From Calidifontibacillus oryziterrae (GTDB lineage: Bacteria; Bacillota; Bacilli; Bacillales; Bacillaceae_J), in NCBI RefSeq assembly GCF_000331575.1, contig NZ_ANOK01000003.1:62001-126000 (forward strand): a stretch of 64,000 nucleotides of DNA. Direction: 5' to 3'. The notes under the pieces were generated by a model, which had not been told where the DNA came from, did not search any database, and was given only the letters and a program-made list of their open reading frames with translations. How positions within the stretch are numbered: the stretch's first letter is position 1; every line of letters starts with the position of its first letter. This document shows, one piece after another, positions 52,458-60,382 of the stretch. The position numbers were made by a program, and so were the translations under genes.

Positions 52458-53366
52458 ATGAGTGAAAATAATAAAGGTATTCTACTAGAAAGTGGTACCA
52501 ACGAATTAGAAATAGTAGAGTTTGGTGTTGGTCATAATAAATTTGGTATTAATGTAATTAAGGTTAAAGAAATTATTAATCCTGTACCAATAACGGTTGT
52601 TCCACATTCTCATCCATCAGTCGAGGGTATTATTACATTACGTGGTGAAGTTCTACCAGTTGTTAATATGGCTACCGTTCTTGGATTTCCACCTTCACAG
52701 GACCCAAAACAAGATAAATTCATTGTTTGTGAATTTAATAAAACAAAGATTGTCTATCATGTTCATACTGTATCACAAATTCATCGAATATCTTGGAATC
52801 AAATTGAAAAGCCAAGTGAGATGTATTCTGGCCTAGAGACACAAATCATTGGTGTTATAAAGATGCACGATGATATGGTGTTGCTATTAGATTATGAAAA
52901 AATCGTAGTGGATATTAATCCGGAATCTGGTATAAGTGTCGATCAGTTAAAAAAACTTGGACCTCGTACTCGTTCAAACAAAAGTATTGTAATAGCTGAA
53001 GATTCTCCATTGCTTCGTAAGCTTCTCGAACAAACTCTAGAAGAGTCAGGATATAATCAGTTAACATTGTTTGAGAATGGTCAAGATGCGTTGCAATATC
53101 TTGAAGAGATTGTAAAAACCGGTAAAAAGATTTCTGATGCAGTTCAAATGGTAATTACTGATATAGAAATGCCTAAAATGGATGGTCATCATTTAACAAG
53201 GCGTATTAAAGAAAATAATGAGTTAAAGGAGCTTCCAGTTATCATCTTTTCATCTCTTATAACAGATGACTTACGTCATAAGGGTGAAGTAGTAGGAGCA
53301 ACAGCTCAAGTAAGTAAGCCTGAAATTGTTGAGTTAGTTCAATATATTGATAAATACGTATTATAA
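52458..53366 (+). CDS. cheV: chemotaxis protein CheV
   Basis: A 302-residue CheW-receiver fusion. The CheW-like half (about 1-165) has FGINVIKVKEIINPVPITVV and GIITLRGEVLPVVNM. The receiver half (about 175-302) has IVIAEDSPLLRKLLEQTLEE, the phospho-acceptor Asp in MVITDIEMPKMDG, and the conserved Ser/Lys in FSSL and VSKPE. In Bacillus CheV helps adaptation by linking receptors to CheA. GGAAGGGCGAAGAGG precedes the ATG. Monocistronic with its own terminator. Confidence 0.93.
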   Translation: MSENNKGILLESGTNELEIVEFGVGHNKFGINVIKVKEIINPVPITVVPHSHPSVEGIITLRGEVLPVVNMATVLGFPPSQDPKQDKFIVCEFNKTKIVYHVHTVSQIHRISWNQIEKPSEMYSGLETQIIGVIKMHDDMVLLLDYEKIVVDINPESGISVDQLKKLGPRTRSNKSIVIAEDSPLLRKLLEQTLEESGYNQLTLFENGQDALQYLEEIVKTGKKISDAVQMVITDIEMPKMDGHHLTRRIKENNELKELPVIIFSSLITDDLRHKGEVVGATAQVSKPEIVELVQYIDKYVL

Positions 53367-53374
53367 TTAAATAC

Positions 53375-53407
53375 AAAAAAGGGCGCAGCGATGCTGACGC
53401 TCTTTTT
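53375..53407 (+). terminator. intrinsic terminator of cheV
   Basis: AAAAAAGGGCGCAGC pairs with GCTGACGCTCTTTTTT around a GAT loop. Confidence 0.85.
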
Positions 53408-53412
53408 TATTG

Positions 53413-53496
53413 CTAACAAAAGCAAATAAAAACTAACAAAACTCAAAAAAACTTAAATAAAGTGATATTTTTCACTTCAATTTTGTGTTTTGTTAG
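53413..53496. promoter_or_regulatory. operator-like nested repeats before the tungstate operon
   Basis: CTAACAAAA occurs at 53413-53421 and 53433-53441, and inverted as GTTTTGTTAG at 53487-53496. Inside the inverted pair lies a second dyad, AAGTGA (53460-53465) and TCACTT (53472-53477). It ends about 57 bases before the regulator start, so it probably serves that HTH protein or its promoter. Confidence 0.45.
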
Positions 53497-53553
53497 GTTA
53501 TGATTGTTTCGTTGACATAGTGGATTATAGAAAGAGGGCAGGGTGGATGAAAA

Positions 53554-54498
53554 ATGGAGCGCGATTTACTCAAGCCAGAAGAGGTTGCTAGTCTATTAAA
53601 AATCTCAAAATATACTGTATATGAAATGGTCAAGCGTGGTGAACTTCAAGCAATTAGGATTGGAAGGAAAATGCGGTTTGATCCCGAGACTATCCAAAAA
53701 TTCACTGAAGGTCGTCAGCATTTTGAAGGAGAACATACTACATATCGAATTGATGACAAAATGATGACTAGTTATCCACCATTGCAACCGTTTACACATG
53801 ATCACTCGATTTTATTTTTAGGAAGTCATGATCTTGCAGTCGAAGAACTAGCAAATGCTATGAGAGAATCATATTCAAATTTACAGTTCTTTACAGCCTA
53901 CATTGGAAGCATGGATGGGCTCATGAACTTATATTTTGGGAAAGCTGATATTGCTGGCTGCCATTTACTTGATGAACAATCCGGGAAGTATAATGAACCG
54001 TTTGTTAGTAGAATTTTTCCAGGTGAACCAATGAAAATTATACATTTTGTAAACCGAAATATAGGTTGGATTGTTTCCAAAGGAAATCCGCAAAAGTTAT
54101 CATCATGGGATGACATCGCTCGTCCAGGGTTGAAATTTGTAAACCGGCAAAAAGGAGCTGGAACTCGCATTCTTTTTGACTATCATATTAGAAAACGTAA
54201 TCTTTCGATCGACAATATTTTTGGCTATGACGAGATTGAGCATACACATTTTGGTGCCGCATCAAAAGTAGCTAGAGGTTTAGTCGATGTTGCATTAGGT
54301 TCTGAAAGTGCTGCGAAAGCTCTAGGGTTAGATTTTATTCTATTGACGAAAGAAAGCTATGATTTTGTCATGAAACCTGCCTTCTACGAAAGCGCCCAAG
54401 GTCAAGCATTTATAAGTGTTTTAAAATCACCACACCTACAATCAAAAATTTTGTCACTTGGTGGTTATGATTTGAATCGTATTGGTGAATTAATTTAG
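53554..54498 (+). CDS. HTH plus periplasmic-binding-like regulator of tungstate/molybdate uptake
   Basis: A 314-residue cytoplasmic protein. The N-terminal excisionase/MerR-type helix-turn-helix (about 1-52; LLKPEEVASLLKISKYTVYE, then IRIGRKMRFDPETIQKF) is fused to a PBP-like domain (about 80-300; FLGSHDLAVEELANAM, KADIAGCHLLDEQSGKYNEP, RQKGAGTRILFDY). PBP-like domains of this type sense oxyanions such as molybdate or tungstate. The gene is 10 bases before tupA and likely controls the operon in response to tungstate. GGGTGG precedes the ATG. Confidence 0.88.
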   Translation: MERDLLKPEEVASLLKISKYTVYEMVKRGELQAIRIGRKMRFDPETIQKFTEGRQHFEGEHTTYRIDDKMMTSYPPLQPFTHDHSILFLGSHDLAVEELANAMRESYSNLQFFTAYIGSMDGLMNLYFGKADIAGCHLLDEQSGKYNEPFVSRIFPGEPMKIIHFVNRNIGWIVSKGNPQKLSSWDDIARPGLKFVNRQKGAGTRILFDYHIRKRNLSIDNIFGYDEIEHTHFGAASKVARGLVDVALGSESAAKALGLDFILLTKESYDFVMKPAFYESAQGQAFISVLKSPHLQSKILSLGGYDLNRIGELI

Positions 54499-54508
54499 GA
54501 GGGATAAT

Positions 54509-55435
54509 ATGAGAAAAAGTTTGATGAATGTAAACAAAATGCTAGTAGTATGTTTAATGGCAGCTTTATTAGTTGTTTTTACCGGCTGCTCTAGTAATAA
54601 TCAACCTGAGCAAGCAACACAAGAGCAAACAGAACAAACAGAACAAACAGAACAAACAGAACAAGCCACTGAACAAAGTGAAACTGAAGAAAACGGTAGC
54701 TTTGTATTGGCAACGACGACAAGTACACAAGATAGTGGGTTGTTAGATGTATTAGTGCCAATGTTTGAGGAAAAGTATGGCTATATGGTTAAAACAATTG
54801 CTGTAGGGACTGGAAAAGCGTTAGAAATGGGTGAAACTGGTGAAGCAGATGTTCTATTGGTTCATGCCCCAGATTCCGAAAAGCCGCTTGTAGAGAGTGG
54901 TGTTGCTATCAATTATCAATTAGTGATGCATAATGATTTTGTAGTTGTAGGTCCATCAGATGATCCTGCCGGAATTAAAGGCTCTGCAACTGCTGCTGAA
55001 GCTTATAAAAAAGTTGCAGATAGCGAAGCATTATTTGTATCTAGAGGAGACGACTCTGGTACACATAAAAAAGAATTAGGTATTTGGAAAACAGCAGGCA
55101 TTGAGCCAAGCGGTCAATGGTATCAAGAAACAGGTCAAGGGATGGGTAGTACTTTAACGGTAGCTTCTGAAAAAAATGGATATTCGTTAACTGACCGAGC
55201 AACATATTTAGCTTTAAAAGACGAGCTAGCACTTGAAATCCTTGTTGAAGGTGAAGAAAACCTCTTAAATATTTATCATGTAATGCAAGTAAACCCTGAT
55301 AAATTTGAGAAAATCAATGGTGAAGCTGGTCAAGCGTTTGTTGAATTCATGATTTCGCCAGAAGCGCAACAAACGATCGGTGAATTTGGTGTTGAAGAAT
55401 TCGGTGAACCACTTTTCTTCCCTGATGCTGAGTAA
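54509..55435 (+). CDS. tupA: tungstate ABC transporter substrate-binding lipoprotein
   Basis: A 308-residue lipoprotein with lipobox FTGC, a Gln/Thr/Glu-rich linker built from repeats of EQT, and a PBP domain starting FVLATTTSTQDSGLLDVLVP. The TTTSTQDSGL motif is the TupA signature. Other conserved parts are GTGKALEMGETGEADVLLVH, FVSRGDDSGTHKKE and YSLTDRATYLAL. It binds tungstate with high affinity and delivers it to TupBC. AGGAGGG lies before the ATG. Confidence 0.92.
   Translation: MRKSLMNVNKMLVVCLMAALLVVFTGCSSNNQPEQATQEQTEQTEQTEQTEQATEQSETEENGSFVLATTTSTQDSGLLDVLVPMFEEKYGYMVKTIAVGTGKALEMGETGEADVLLVHAPDSEKPLVESGVAINYQLVMHNDFVVVGPSDDPAGIKGSATAAEAYKKVADSEALFVSRGDDSGTHKKELGIWKTAGIEPSGQWYQETGQGMGSTLTVASEKNGYSLTDRATYLALKDELALEILVEGEENLLNIYHVMQVNPDKFEKINGEAGQAFVEFMISPEAQQTIGEFGVEEFGEPLFFPDAE
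54623..54664 (+). repeat. 9-bp tandem repeat in the tupA linker
   Basis: GAACAAACA is repeated about 4.5 times with single-base variants at the ends, encoding the EQT repeat in the lipoprotein linker. Copy number may vary by slippage without shifting the frame. Confidence 0.75.
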
Positions 55436-55561
55436 TAAATTCCTTAATTTTCTATCCATTGAGATTTATTTCAATATTACTAAATGACTCTCACATCTTC
55501 ACTAGTGCTTTATTTGAACAAAAGTGCTTGCTGAGGTGGAACTGGGAAGGGTGAAAATTGC

Positions 55562-56260
55562 ATGGATATGATTATTAAGGGTGTGTTAGAAGCATTCAGA
55601 ATGCTTGTAACTTTTGATCCGGAAATATATAAAATAACGTGGCTGACTCTGAAGGTTTCAGGGTCAGCTACATTTATCAGCCTATTAATTGGTATACCAA
55701 TAGGTGTCATATTAGCTTGGGTAAGCTTCCCAGGACGACGTATAATCATGAGTTTTGTTAATACAGCAATGGGATTTCCACCTGTTGTTGTTGGACTATG
55801 GGTGTTTTTATTGTTAGCACGAAATGGTCCGTTAGGAGACTTGGATTTAATTTATACGCCAACCGCGATATTGATAGCTCAGGCGGTCATTGCTTCTCCG
55901 ATTATAATGGGGCTGACCAGTGCCGCCATTATGCAGGTTGACGATAAAATGCGGATGCAAATGAAAGCGCTCGGGGCAACAAAACTACAAATGCTTTTTC
56001 TTGCACTTAGAGAGGCGAGATTTTCATTATTAGCAGCAGTTATTGCAGGTTTTGGAGCAGTTGTATCTGAGGTTGGAGCATCTCAAATGGTCGGCGGGAA
56101 CATTAAAGGATATTCCCGAGTTCTTACAACGGCCACTGTAATGGAGGTTTCAAAAGGAAATACTGATATTGCGATTGGAATCTCGGTAATTTTAATGCTA
56201 TTAGCATATTTAGTCACTTTAACTTTAACCCTTTTCCAACAAAAGGACGCTAGAGGGTGA
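55562..56260 (+). CDS. tupB: tungstate ABC transporter permease
   Basis: A 232-residue inner-membrane permease with about five helices. The EAA-type loop is MKALGATKLQMLFLALREARF; GFPPVVVGLWVFLLLARNGPLG is typical of TupB/WtpB. AAGGGTG lies just before the ATG. The 126-bp gap behind tupA is larger than in the rest of the operon and shows no terminator. It pairs with TupC; together they import tungstate for tungsto- or molybdo-enzymes such as aldehyde oxidoreductases or formate dehydrogenase. Confidence 0.92.
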   Translation: MDMIIKGVLEAFRMLVTFDPEIYKITWLTLKVSGSATFISLLIGIPIGVILAWVSFPGRRIIMSFVNTAMGFPPVVVGLWVFLLLARNGPLGDLDLIYTPTAILIAQAVIASPIIMGLTSAAIMQVDDKMRMQMKALGATKLQMLFLALREARFSLLAAVIAGFGAVVSEVGASQMVGGNIKGYSRVLTTATVMEVSKGNTDIAIGISVILMLLAYLVTLTLTLFQQKDARG

Positions 56261-56266
56261 TCCATT

Positions 56267-57001
56267 ATGATACATTTGCAAGATGTTGAAGTAGTAAAAA
56301 AAGAGAAATCTATAGTTCGTGTTAGCCACTTACAAATAACCACCGGAAAAGTAACGGGCGTTATCGGGCCAAACGGTGCAGGGAAGAGCTCCCTATTAAA
56401 AGTGATGGCATTACTAGACAATCCGACATCTGGGGTTATTAAGTTAAAACAAAAGCAAGTTTTTCCTGGGAAGATTAATATAGAAGAACGCCGGAAAGTA
56501 TCGGTTGTTTTTCAGCAACCTCTTATGCTTGATACGACTGTTTTTAATAATGTGGCAGCTGGTTTGAAATTTAGGCGGCTTCCTAAGGCTATCATTAAAG
56601 AAAAGGTTCAATATTGGTTAAAACAATTTGGTGTAAACCACTTGTCAGGACAACGAGCACGAACTCTTTCAGGTGGAGAAGCGCAGCGAGTATCCATTGC
56701 AAGAGCAATGGCAACAGAACCTGAGGTGCTATTTTTAGACGAACCGTTTTCGGCACTTGATTTACCAACGCGTAGGAAGCTTTTAAAAGATTTTCAAGAG
56801 ATTATTAGGAATACAAAAACAACGACAATTATTGTTAGTCATGATTATCAAGAGATTCAGTTTTTGTGTGATGAGGTTATTATTATGTTTGAGGGAAAGA
56901 TGATTGACAAGGTACCAGTAAATGAATTAATGACGGAATCTTTTTCGGGGGATTTATTAAACTTTTTAAAAGAGTGGATGACACCCTTAATAAATAAATA
57001 A
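56267..57001 (+). CDS. tupC: tungstate ABC transporter ATPase
   Basis: A 244-residue ATP-binding subunit. Walker A is GPNGAGKSSLLKV, Q-loop VVFQQPLML, signature LSGGEAQRVSIARAMA, Walker B VLFLDEPFSALD, and H-loop IVSHDYQEI. The ATG is six bases behind tupB. It completes the regulator-tupABC operon. No clear terminator is seen after it; an inverted repeat at 57121-57150 follows about 120 bases on. Confidence 0.93.
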   Translation: MIHLQDVEVVKKEKSIVRVSHLQITTGKVTGVIGPNGAGKSSLLKVMALLDNPTSGVIKLKQKQVFPGKINIEERRKVSVVFQQPLMLDTTVFNNVAAGLKFRRLPKAIIKEKVQYWLKQFGVNHLSGQRARTLSGGEAQRVSIARAMATEPEVLFLDEPFSALDLPTRRKLLKDFQEIIRNTKTTTIIVSHDYQEIQFLCDEVIIMFEGKMIDKVPVNELMTESFSGDLLNFLKEWMTPLINK

Positions 57002-57120
57002 TAATCAAGGACATTTGGATTAGAAATCCTAAATCTTTAATTTATATTAGTGACTGCTCTCCTATACACCAAATGAACATTCAATGTTATAATATTTATA
57101 AAAAGAAAAATACAATTGAC

Positions 57121-57150
57121 GCTAAAGGGACAAAATATTTGTCTCTTTGC
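57121..57150. other. hairpin in the tupC / HD-GYP gap
   Basis: GCTAAAGGGACAAA (57121-57134) and TTTGTCTCTTTGC (57138-57150) can pair with one wobble. It has no T tract. It could be a weak terminator of tupABC or a leader structure of the HD-GYP gene. Confidence 0.4.
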
Positions 57151-57200
57151 AATTGTTATTGGAGAATAAGGGAGACCCCTCATTAAGGGAGACGTATAGT

Positions 57201-58253
57201 ATGAAATATGCACTATTGGAAAATGTAAAGCAAGGAGAAAAGTTGGGAAGAACTATTTTTACTGGTGATGGTAGGGTATTACTTGAGGAAGGGGTAGTCC
57301 TCACAATAGGATTAATATCGAGACTGCGCCAAATGGGAGTTGGCGCTATTTATTTAAAGGATGATCGTTTAAAGGATGTTGAAGTTGAAGAGGTTGTAAC
57401 AGAAACTACCCGTCGTGAGACAATGGAAGCATTTGCAGAATCGGTTCAATATATTCAAGTCGCAAAAAAAGATTTTGATATGAAAGGAATTAGCAAGACA
57501 ACAGAAAAGATTATTGAAGAGATCCTGCAAAACCAAAATGTATTGGTAACATTAGCTGATATAAGAACCTCAGATAATGCACTTTTTGTTCATTCTACGA
57601 ATGTATGTATCATTTCCGTTTTAGTTGGTATTAAGCTTGGATTAACACGTACTGAGCTTAAGGATTTAGCTGTAGGAGCACTATTCCATGATATCGGTAA
57701 GATAATTGATCCTAGTAAGCTCGATAGTAAATCGAGACAAGAAGCAGGATCAAATGATCATACATGGTTAGGATTTAACTTTTTACGTAAGAAGCATGAA
57801 ATTAGTACGGTAGCAGCTCATGTAGCCTTCGGACATCATGAAAATGTCGACGGAAGTGGGTATCCTAGAAAAATTTCAGGTGAGAATATTCCCCTGTTTG
57901 CTAAAATTGTAGCTGTTGCCAATCATTATGATAATTTGATTACTCCGCTTGACGGGGGTATCGGGTTAAATCCACATGAAGCTTGTGAACAAATATTAGG
58001 GCTTACAAATATTAACTTTGATCATCAAGTTGTGTGGGAGTTTTTACGTTCGATCGCCTTTTATCCGACAGGAAGACAAGTGAAATTATCAACCGGCGAA
58101 ACTGGAGTAATTGTTGGTCAAAATAGTGGGTTGCCACAACGGCCAATTGTAAGGGTAATCGATGTATTTAACCGTTCAAAATTTGATGATTTTGAAGTGA
58201 AAGAAATAGATTTAGGAAAAGAAACGACCATTTTTATAACTAGAGTTTTATAA
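57201..58253 (+). CDS. HD-GYP domain c-di-GMP phosphodiesterase
   Basis: A 350-residue cytoplasmic protein. The N-terminal part (about 1-100) has RTIFTGDGRVLLEEGVVLT and a regulatory role of unknown kind. The HD-GYP domain (about 110-290) has AVGALFHDIGKI, GHHENVDGSGYPR and FAKIVAVANHYDNL, so both the HD pair and the GYP motif are intact. It should hydrolyse c-di-GMP to GMP or pGpG. The ATG at 57201 has AAGGGAG upstream; an earlier ATG at 57147 lacks one. It is the third c-di-GMP enzyme in the window. Confidence 0.92.
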   Translation: MKYALLENVKQGEKLGRTIFTGDGRVLLEEGVVLTIGLISRLRQMGVGAIYLKDDRLKDVEVEEVVTETTRRETMEAFAESVQYIQVAKKDFDMKGISKTTEKIIEEILQNQNVLVTLADIRTSDNALFVHSTNVCIISVLVGIKLGLTRTELKDLAVGALFHDIGKIIDPSKLDSKSRQEAGSNDHTWLGFNFLRKKHEISTVAAHVAFGHHENVDGSGYPRKISGENIPLFAKIVAVANHYDNLITPLDGGIGLNPHEACEQILGLTNINFDHQVVWEFLRSIAFYPTGRQVKLSTGETGVIVGQNSGLPQRPIVRVIDVFNRSKFDDFEVKEIDLGKETTIFITRVL

Positions 58254-58257
58254 AGGA

Positions 58258-58285
58258 AGGGGCTGTCGATAAGACAGCCCTACTC
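58258..58285. terminator. bidirectional hairpin between HD-GYP and YkyB genes
   Basis: GGGCTGTC (58261-58268) pairs perfectly with GACAGCCC (58274-58281). Convergent genes flank it. Confidence 0.7.
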
Positions 58286-58287
58286 TA

Positions 58288-58734
58288 TTAAAAGTAGGAT
58301 TGACCAAGCTTTTTAAAAACGGGTTTTTGATATTTTTTAGTAGTAGGGGGATGTGGTTTATTGTCGTCTGTAGCTTCATTGAATCCTGTGTATGACTGTA
58401 AAATCTGCTTCGCTCTTGTAAGGGAAAGGTGTGTTTTTGGGTTGCGATATGATTCATTTAATTCTCCTAAATGAGGAAGCTTCTCAAAATCAATTTTGGT
58501 AGGTGGAATATGGAAATAATAATCACCAACTGAAACTAATAAATCTGATCGTTGTTGACTATTTTTTGGATTTTTAGAGTAGTGGAGTCCGCACTTTTTA
58601 GCCTTTCCTTCATGGATGAGCTTATCTAGTGCTTTTTTCTTAAGAGTATAAAGGAACTTTGGGTTTGGTGCTGTTTTGGCATGACGATTTACTACAAAGA
58701 GAGCACGAGAAAGCTCTTCCGTCGAATACTCCAT
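58288..58734 (-). CDS. ykyB: YkyB family protein
   Basis: A 148-residue basic soluble protein starting MEYSTEELSRALFVVNRHAK, with TLKKKALDKLIHEGKAKKCG and GDYYFHIPP, matching the Bacillus YkyB family. The ATG at 58734 was chosen because AAAGGAG lies nine bases before it; the ATG at 58752 overlaps that site. The function is unknown. Confidence 0.8.
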   Translation of the reverse strand: MEYSTEELSRALFVVNRHAKTAPNPKFLYTLKKKALDKLIHEGKAKKCGLHYSKNPKNSQQRSDLLVSVGDYYFHIPPTKIDFEKLPHLGELNESYRNPKTHLSLTRAKQILQSYTGFNEATDDNKPHPPTTKKYQKPVFKKLGQSYF

Positions 58735-58858
58735 TTTACATACTCCTTTCATTCTATTACCGAATAATAGTACCTGAATTAAAGATTAGCAAAGTTAGTA
58801 CTAATCTAGCTTCAATGTTTTTACTTTATTATACACTTGTATGAAGTAAGCAACAACA

Positions 58859-58890
58859 ATAATAAGCGAAGCGCAAGGCCCGCTTATTTT
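58859..58890 (-). terminator. terminator of the Sco gene
   Basis: AATAAGCG (58861-58868) pairs with CGCTTATT (58881-58888), overlapping the end of the gene. Confidence 0.6.
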
Positions 58891-59459
58891 GAAATTATTT
58901 TCAAATCACTAATGATTTCTTCAAACGGTACATTCATTCCATCGTAATATTTAATCATATCGCCATTTGTGTCGATTAAATAAAAGGAAGTGCCATGTGC
59001 GACCTGATCAGAGTTTGGGTTGTTTTGGACTAAAGCTTTGAAAGAATTTAAGGCGAATTCCTCAATCCTCTCTTGAGAATAACCAGTTAGGAAATACCAA
59101 TTAGATTGATCGGCTCCAAATTTTTCAGCAAAGTCAAAGAGCACTTCAGGTGAATCAAATTCAGGATCGACACTAAACGAAACAAAGTTTACATTTTCAA
59201 TTCCTTCATCTTTAACTAGTCTTTGTAGTTTTACCATGTTTGCAGTCATTGGTGGACAGACGTCATCACAATTTGTGAAAATAAAGTCAGCGATCCAAAC
59301 TTTATCTTTTAAACTTTCCATGGTTACAGTTTCATTCATTTGGTTCGTAAAAGAAAAGTTCTCGATTGGATATTGAACAGTATTTTCAATTTGTTTTCCA
59401 CAGCCAGTTAGTGCTATTAATAGAAAGCTAAGGAAAGCGATTGCTAGAATTCTTCTCAA
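58884..59459 (-). CDS. Sco1/SenC copper-binding lipoprotein
   Basis: A 191-residue thioredoxin-fold lipoprotein (YpmQ/Sco type). The signal peptide ends in LTGC. The copper/redox site is IFTNCDDVCPPMT (CxxxC, near residue 64), and the third ligand His is in QVAHGTSFYL (near 153). Sco proteins help insert copper into the CuA site of cytochrome c oxidase or act as a thiol reductant. It starts at TTG with GAAGGG upstream. It is divergent from the PCYCGC lipoprotein gene, with 190 bases between, which suggests related functions. Confidence 0.9.
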   Translation of the reverse strand: MRRILAIAFLSFLLIALTGCGKQIENTVQYPIENFSFTNQMNETVTMESLKDKVWIADFIFTNCDDVCPPMTANMVKLQRLVKDEGIENVNFVSFSVDPEFDSPEVLFDFAEKFGADQSNWYFLTGYSQERIEEFALNSFKALVQNNPNSDQVAHGTSFYLIDTNGDMIKYYDGMNVPFEEIISDLKIISK

Positions 59460-59649
59460 GTAAATACATCCCTTCTTTATAATCTATTAATTTAGTTAAA
59501 TCTTATCATAAAGCTGTCAATTCTTTATGTCAACTTCATGAACAGTATTTGGATTGGCAAAATGATACGTGCATTAATTAATAAAACATGGTAGTATTAT
59601 TTCAGAAAAACACTATTAATATATTGCAAACTTAAGGGGAGGAAAGTAG

Positions 59650-60129
59650 ATGAAGAAGCTAGTAATGATACTTTTTTCATGTATTTTAATAGTTTCTTTG
59701 GCAGCTTGTAATTCATCCGAAAACGAAGTGGATCAAGCTTCACAAGAAGCAGTAAACATGGAAATGGAATATAACCTTGAAACGAAAGAATTTTCGCCAA
59801 TCATGATGCAATATGGTACTTCAGAGTCATTAGAGGCATATACATTTGCTGCGGAACATCCTGAAGTTCTTGATTATATGCCATGCTACTGTGGCTGTTA
59901 TGAGGATGATGGGCATACGAATAATACGGCATGTTTTATTGACTCAGTTGCTGGAAATATTGCCAAGCTTGATAGCATGGGTCTTGGCTGAGGTGTTTGT
60001 ATTGATATAGCCCGTGAGGCTAAAGAAGAGTACTTAAAGGGTACAGATTTAAAAACAATTCGCAACCAAATAGATAAAAATTATGGTGGAAATGGTGTGG
60101 AGTCAACTCCAACACCGATGCCTGAGTAA
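59650..60129 (+). CDS. PCYCGC-motif lipoprotein with in-frame UGA, candidate selenoprotein
   Basis: A lipoprotein (lipobox LAAC) with the family motif MPCYCGCYEDDGH near residue 78, then NTACFIDSVAGN. TGA at 59989-59991 (codon 114) interrupts the frame, which continues for 45 sense codons: GVCIDIAREAKEEYLKGTDL, then a helix and a TPTPMPE tail, to TAA at 60127. In family members I recall, this spot reads CGVC; here it reads UGVC. A hairpin after the UGA fits a bacterial SECIS. So either Sec is inserted or the gene is broken at exactly the redox Cys. GAGGAAAG precedes the ATG. Divergent from the Sco gene. Confidence 0.7.
59989..60022 (+). promoter_or_regulatory. candidate bacterial SECIS with its UGA
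   Basis: Behind the UGA (59989-59991), TAGCC (60008-60012) and GGCTA (60018-60022) form a 5-bp stem with loop CGTGA. The loop starts 21 bases after the UGA and has G at its second position. Both fit the published general rules for bacterial SECIS elements (loop 16-37 bases away, a G in the first two loop positions). The stem is short, so structural support is moderate. Confidence 0.5.
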
Positions 60130-60172
60130 AAAAGCGTAAGCGCCTGATTTATAGGTGCTTACGCTTTTGTTC
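60130..60172 (+). terminator. intrinsic terminator of the PCYCGC gene
   Basis: AAAAGCGTAAGCGCCT (60130-60145) pairs with AGGTGCTTACGCTTTT (60153-60168). It lies right behind the stop at 60127, not behind the UGA, so the transcription unit is built for the long protein. Confidence 0.9.
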
Positions 60173-60180
60173 TTGTTTAT

Positions 60181-60381
60181 GAAATTATAAAATTTGATCC
60201 TGTGGATAAATACTATAGTACAGAGAGTAGTCGTCCAGCGCAAGCGCCCAGCGACTAGTAAACTTCGCTCATCTCTTTTGTGATAAGTCAACATCGACTC
60301 TTCCCTCGACGTGTTTTGTTTATCTCAGTCGATGCGTTCTAGTTTATACGTTGCTAATCAGGGCGCCTATAGCTTTTGTTC
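60181..60381 (+). repeat. dispersed structured repeat, type B copy 2
   Basis: About 200 bp, nearly identical to 16760-16961 including the left arm (GATCCTGTGGATAAATACTA) and the right end CTATAGCTTTTGTTC. It lies behind a terminator, and its right end meets the stop codon of a convergent chemoreceptor gene. Confidence 0.85.
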
Positions 60382-60382
60382 C

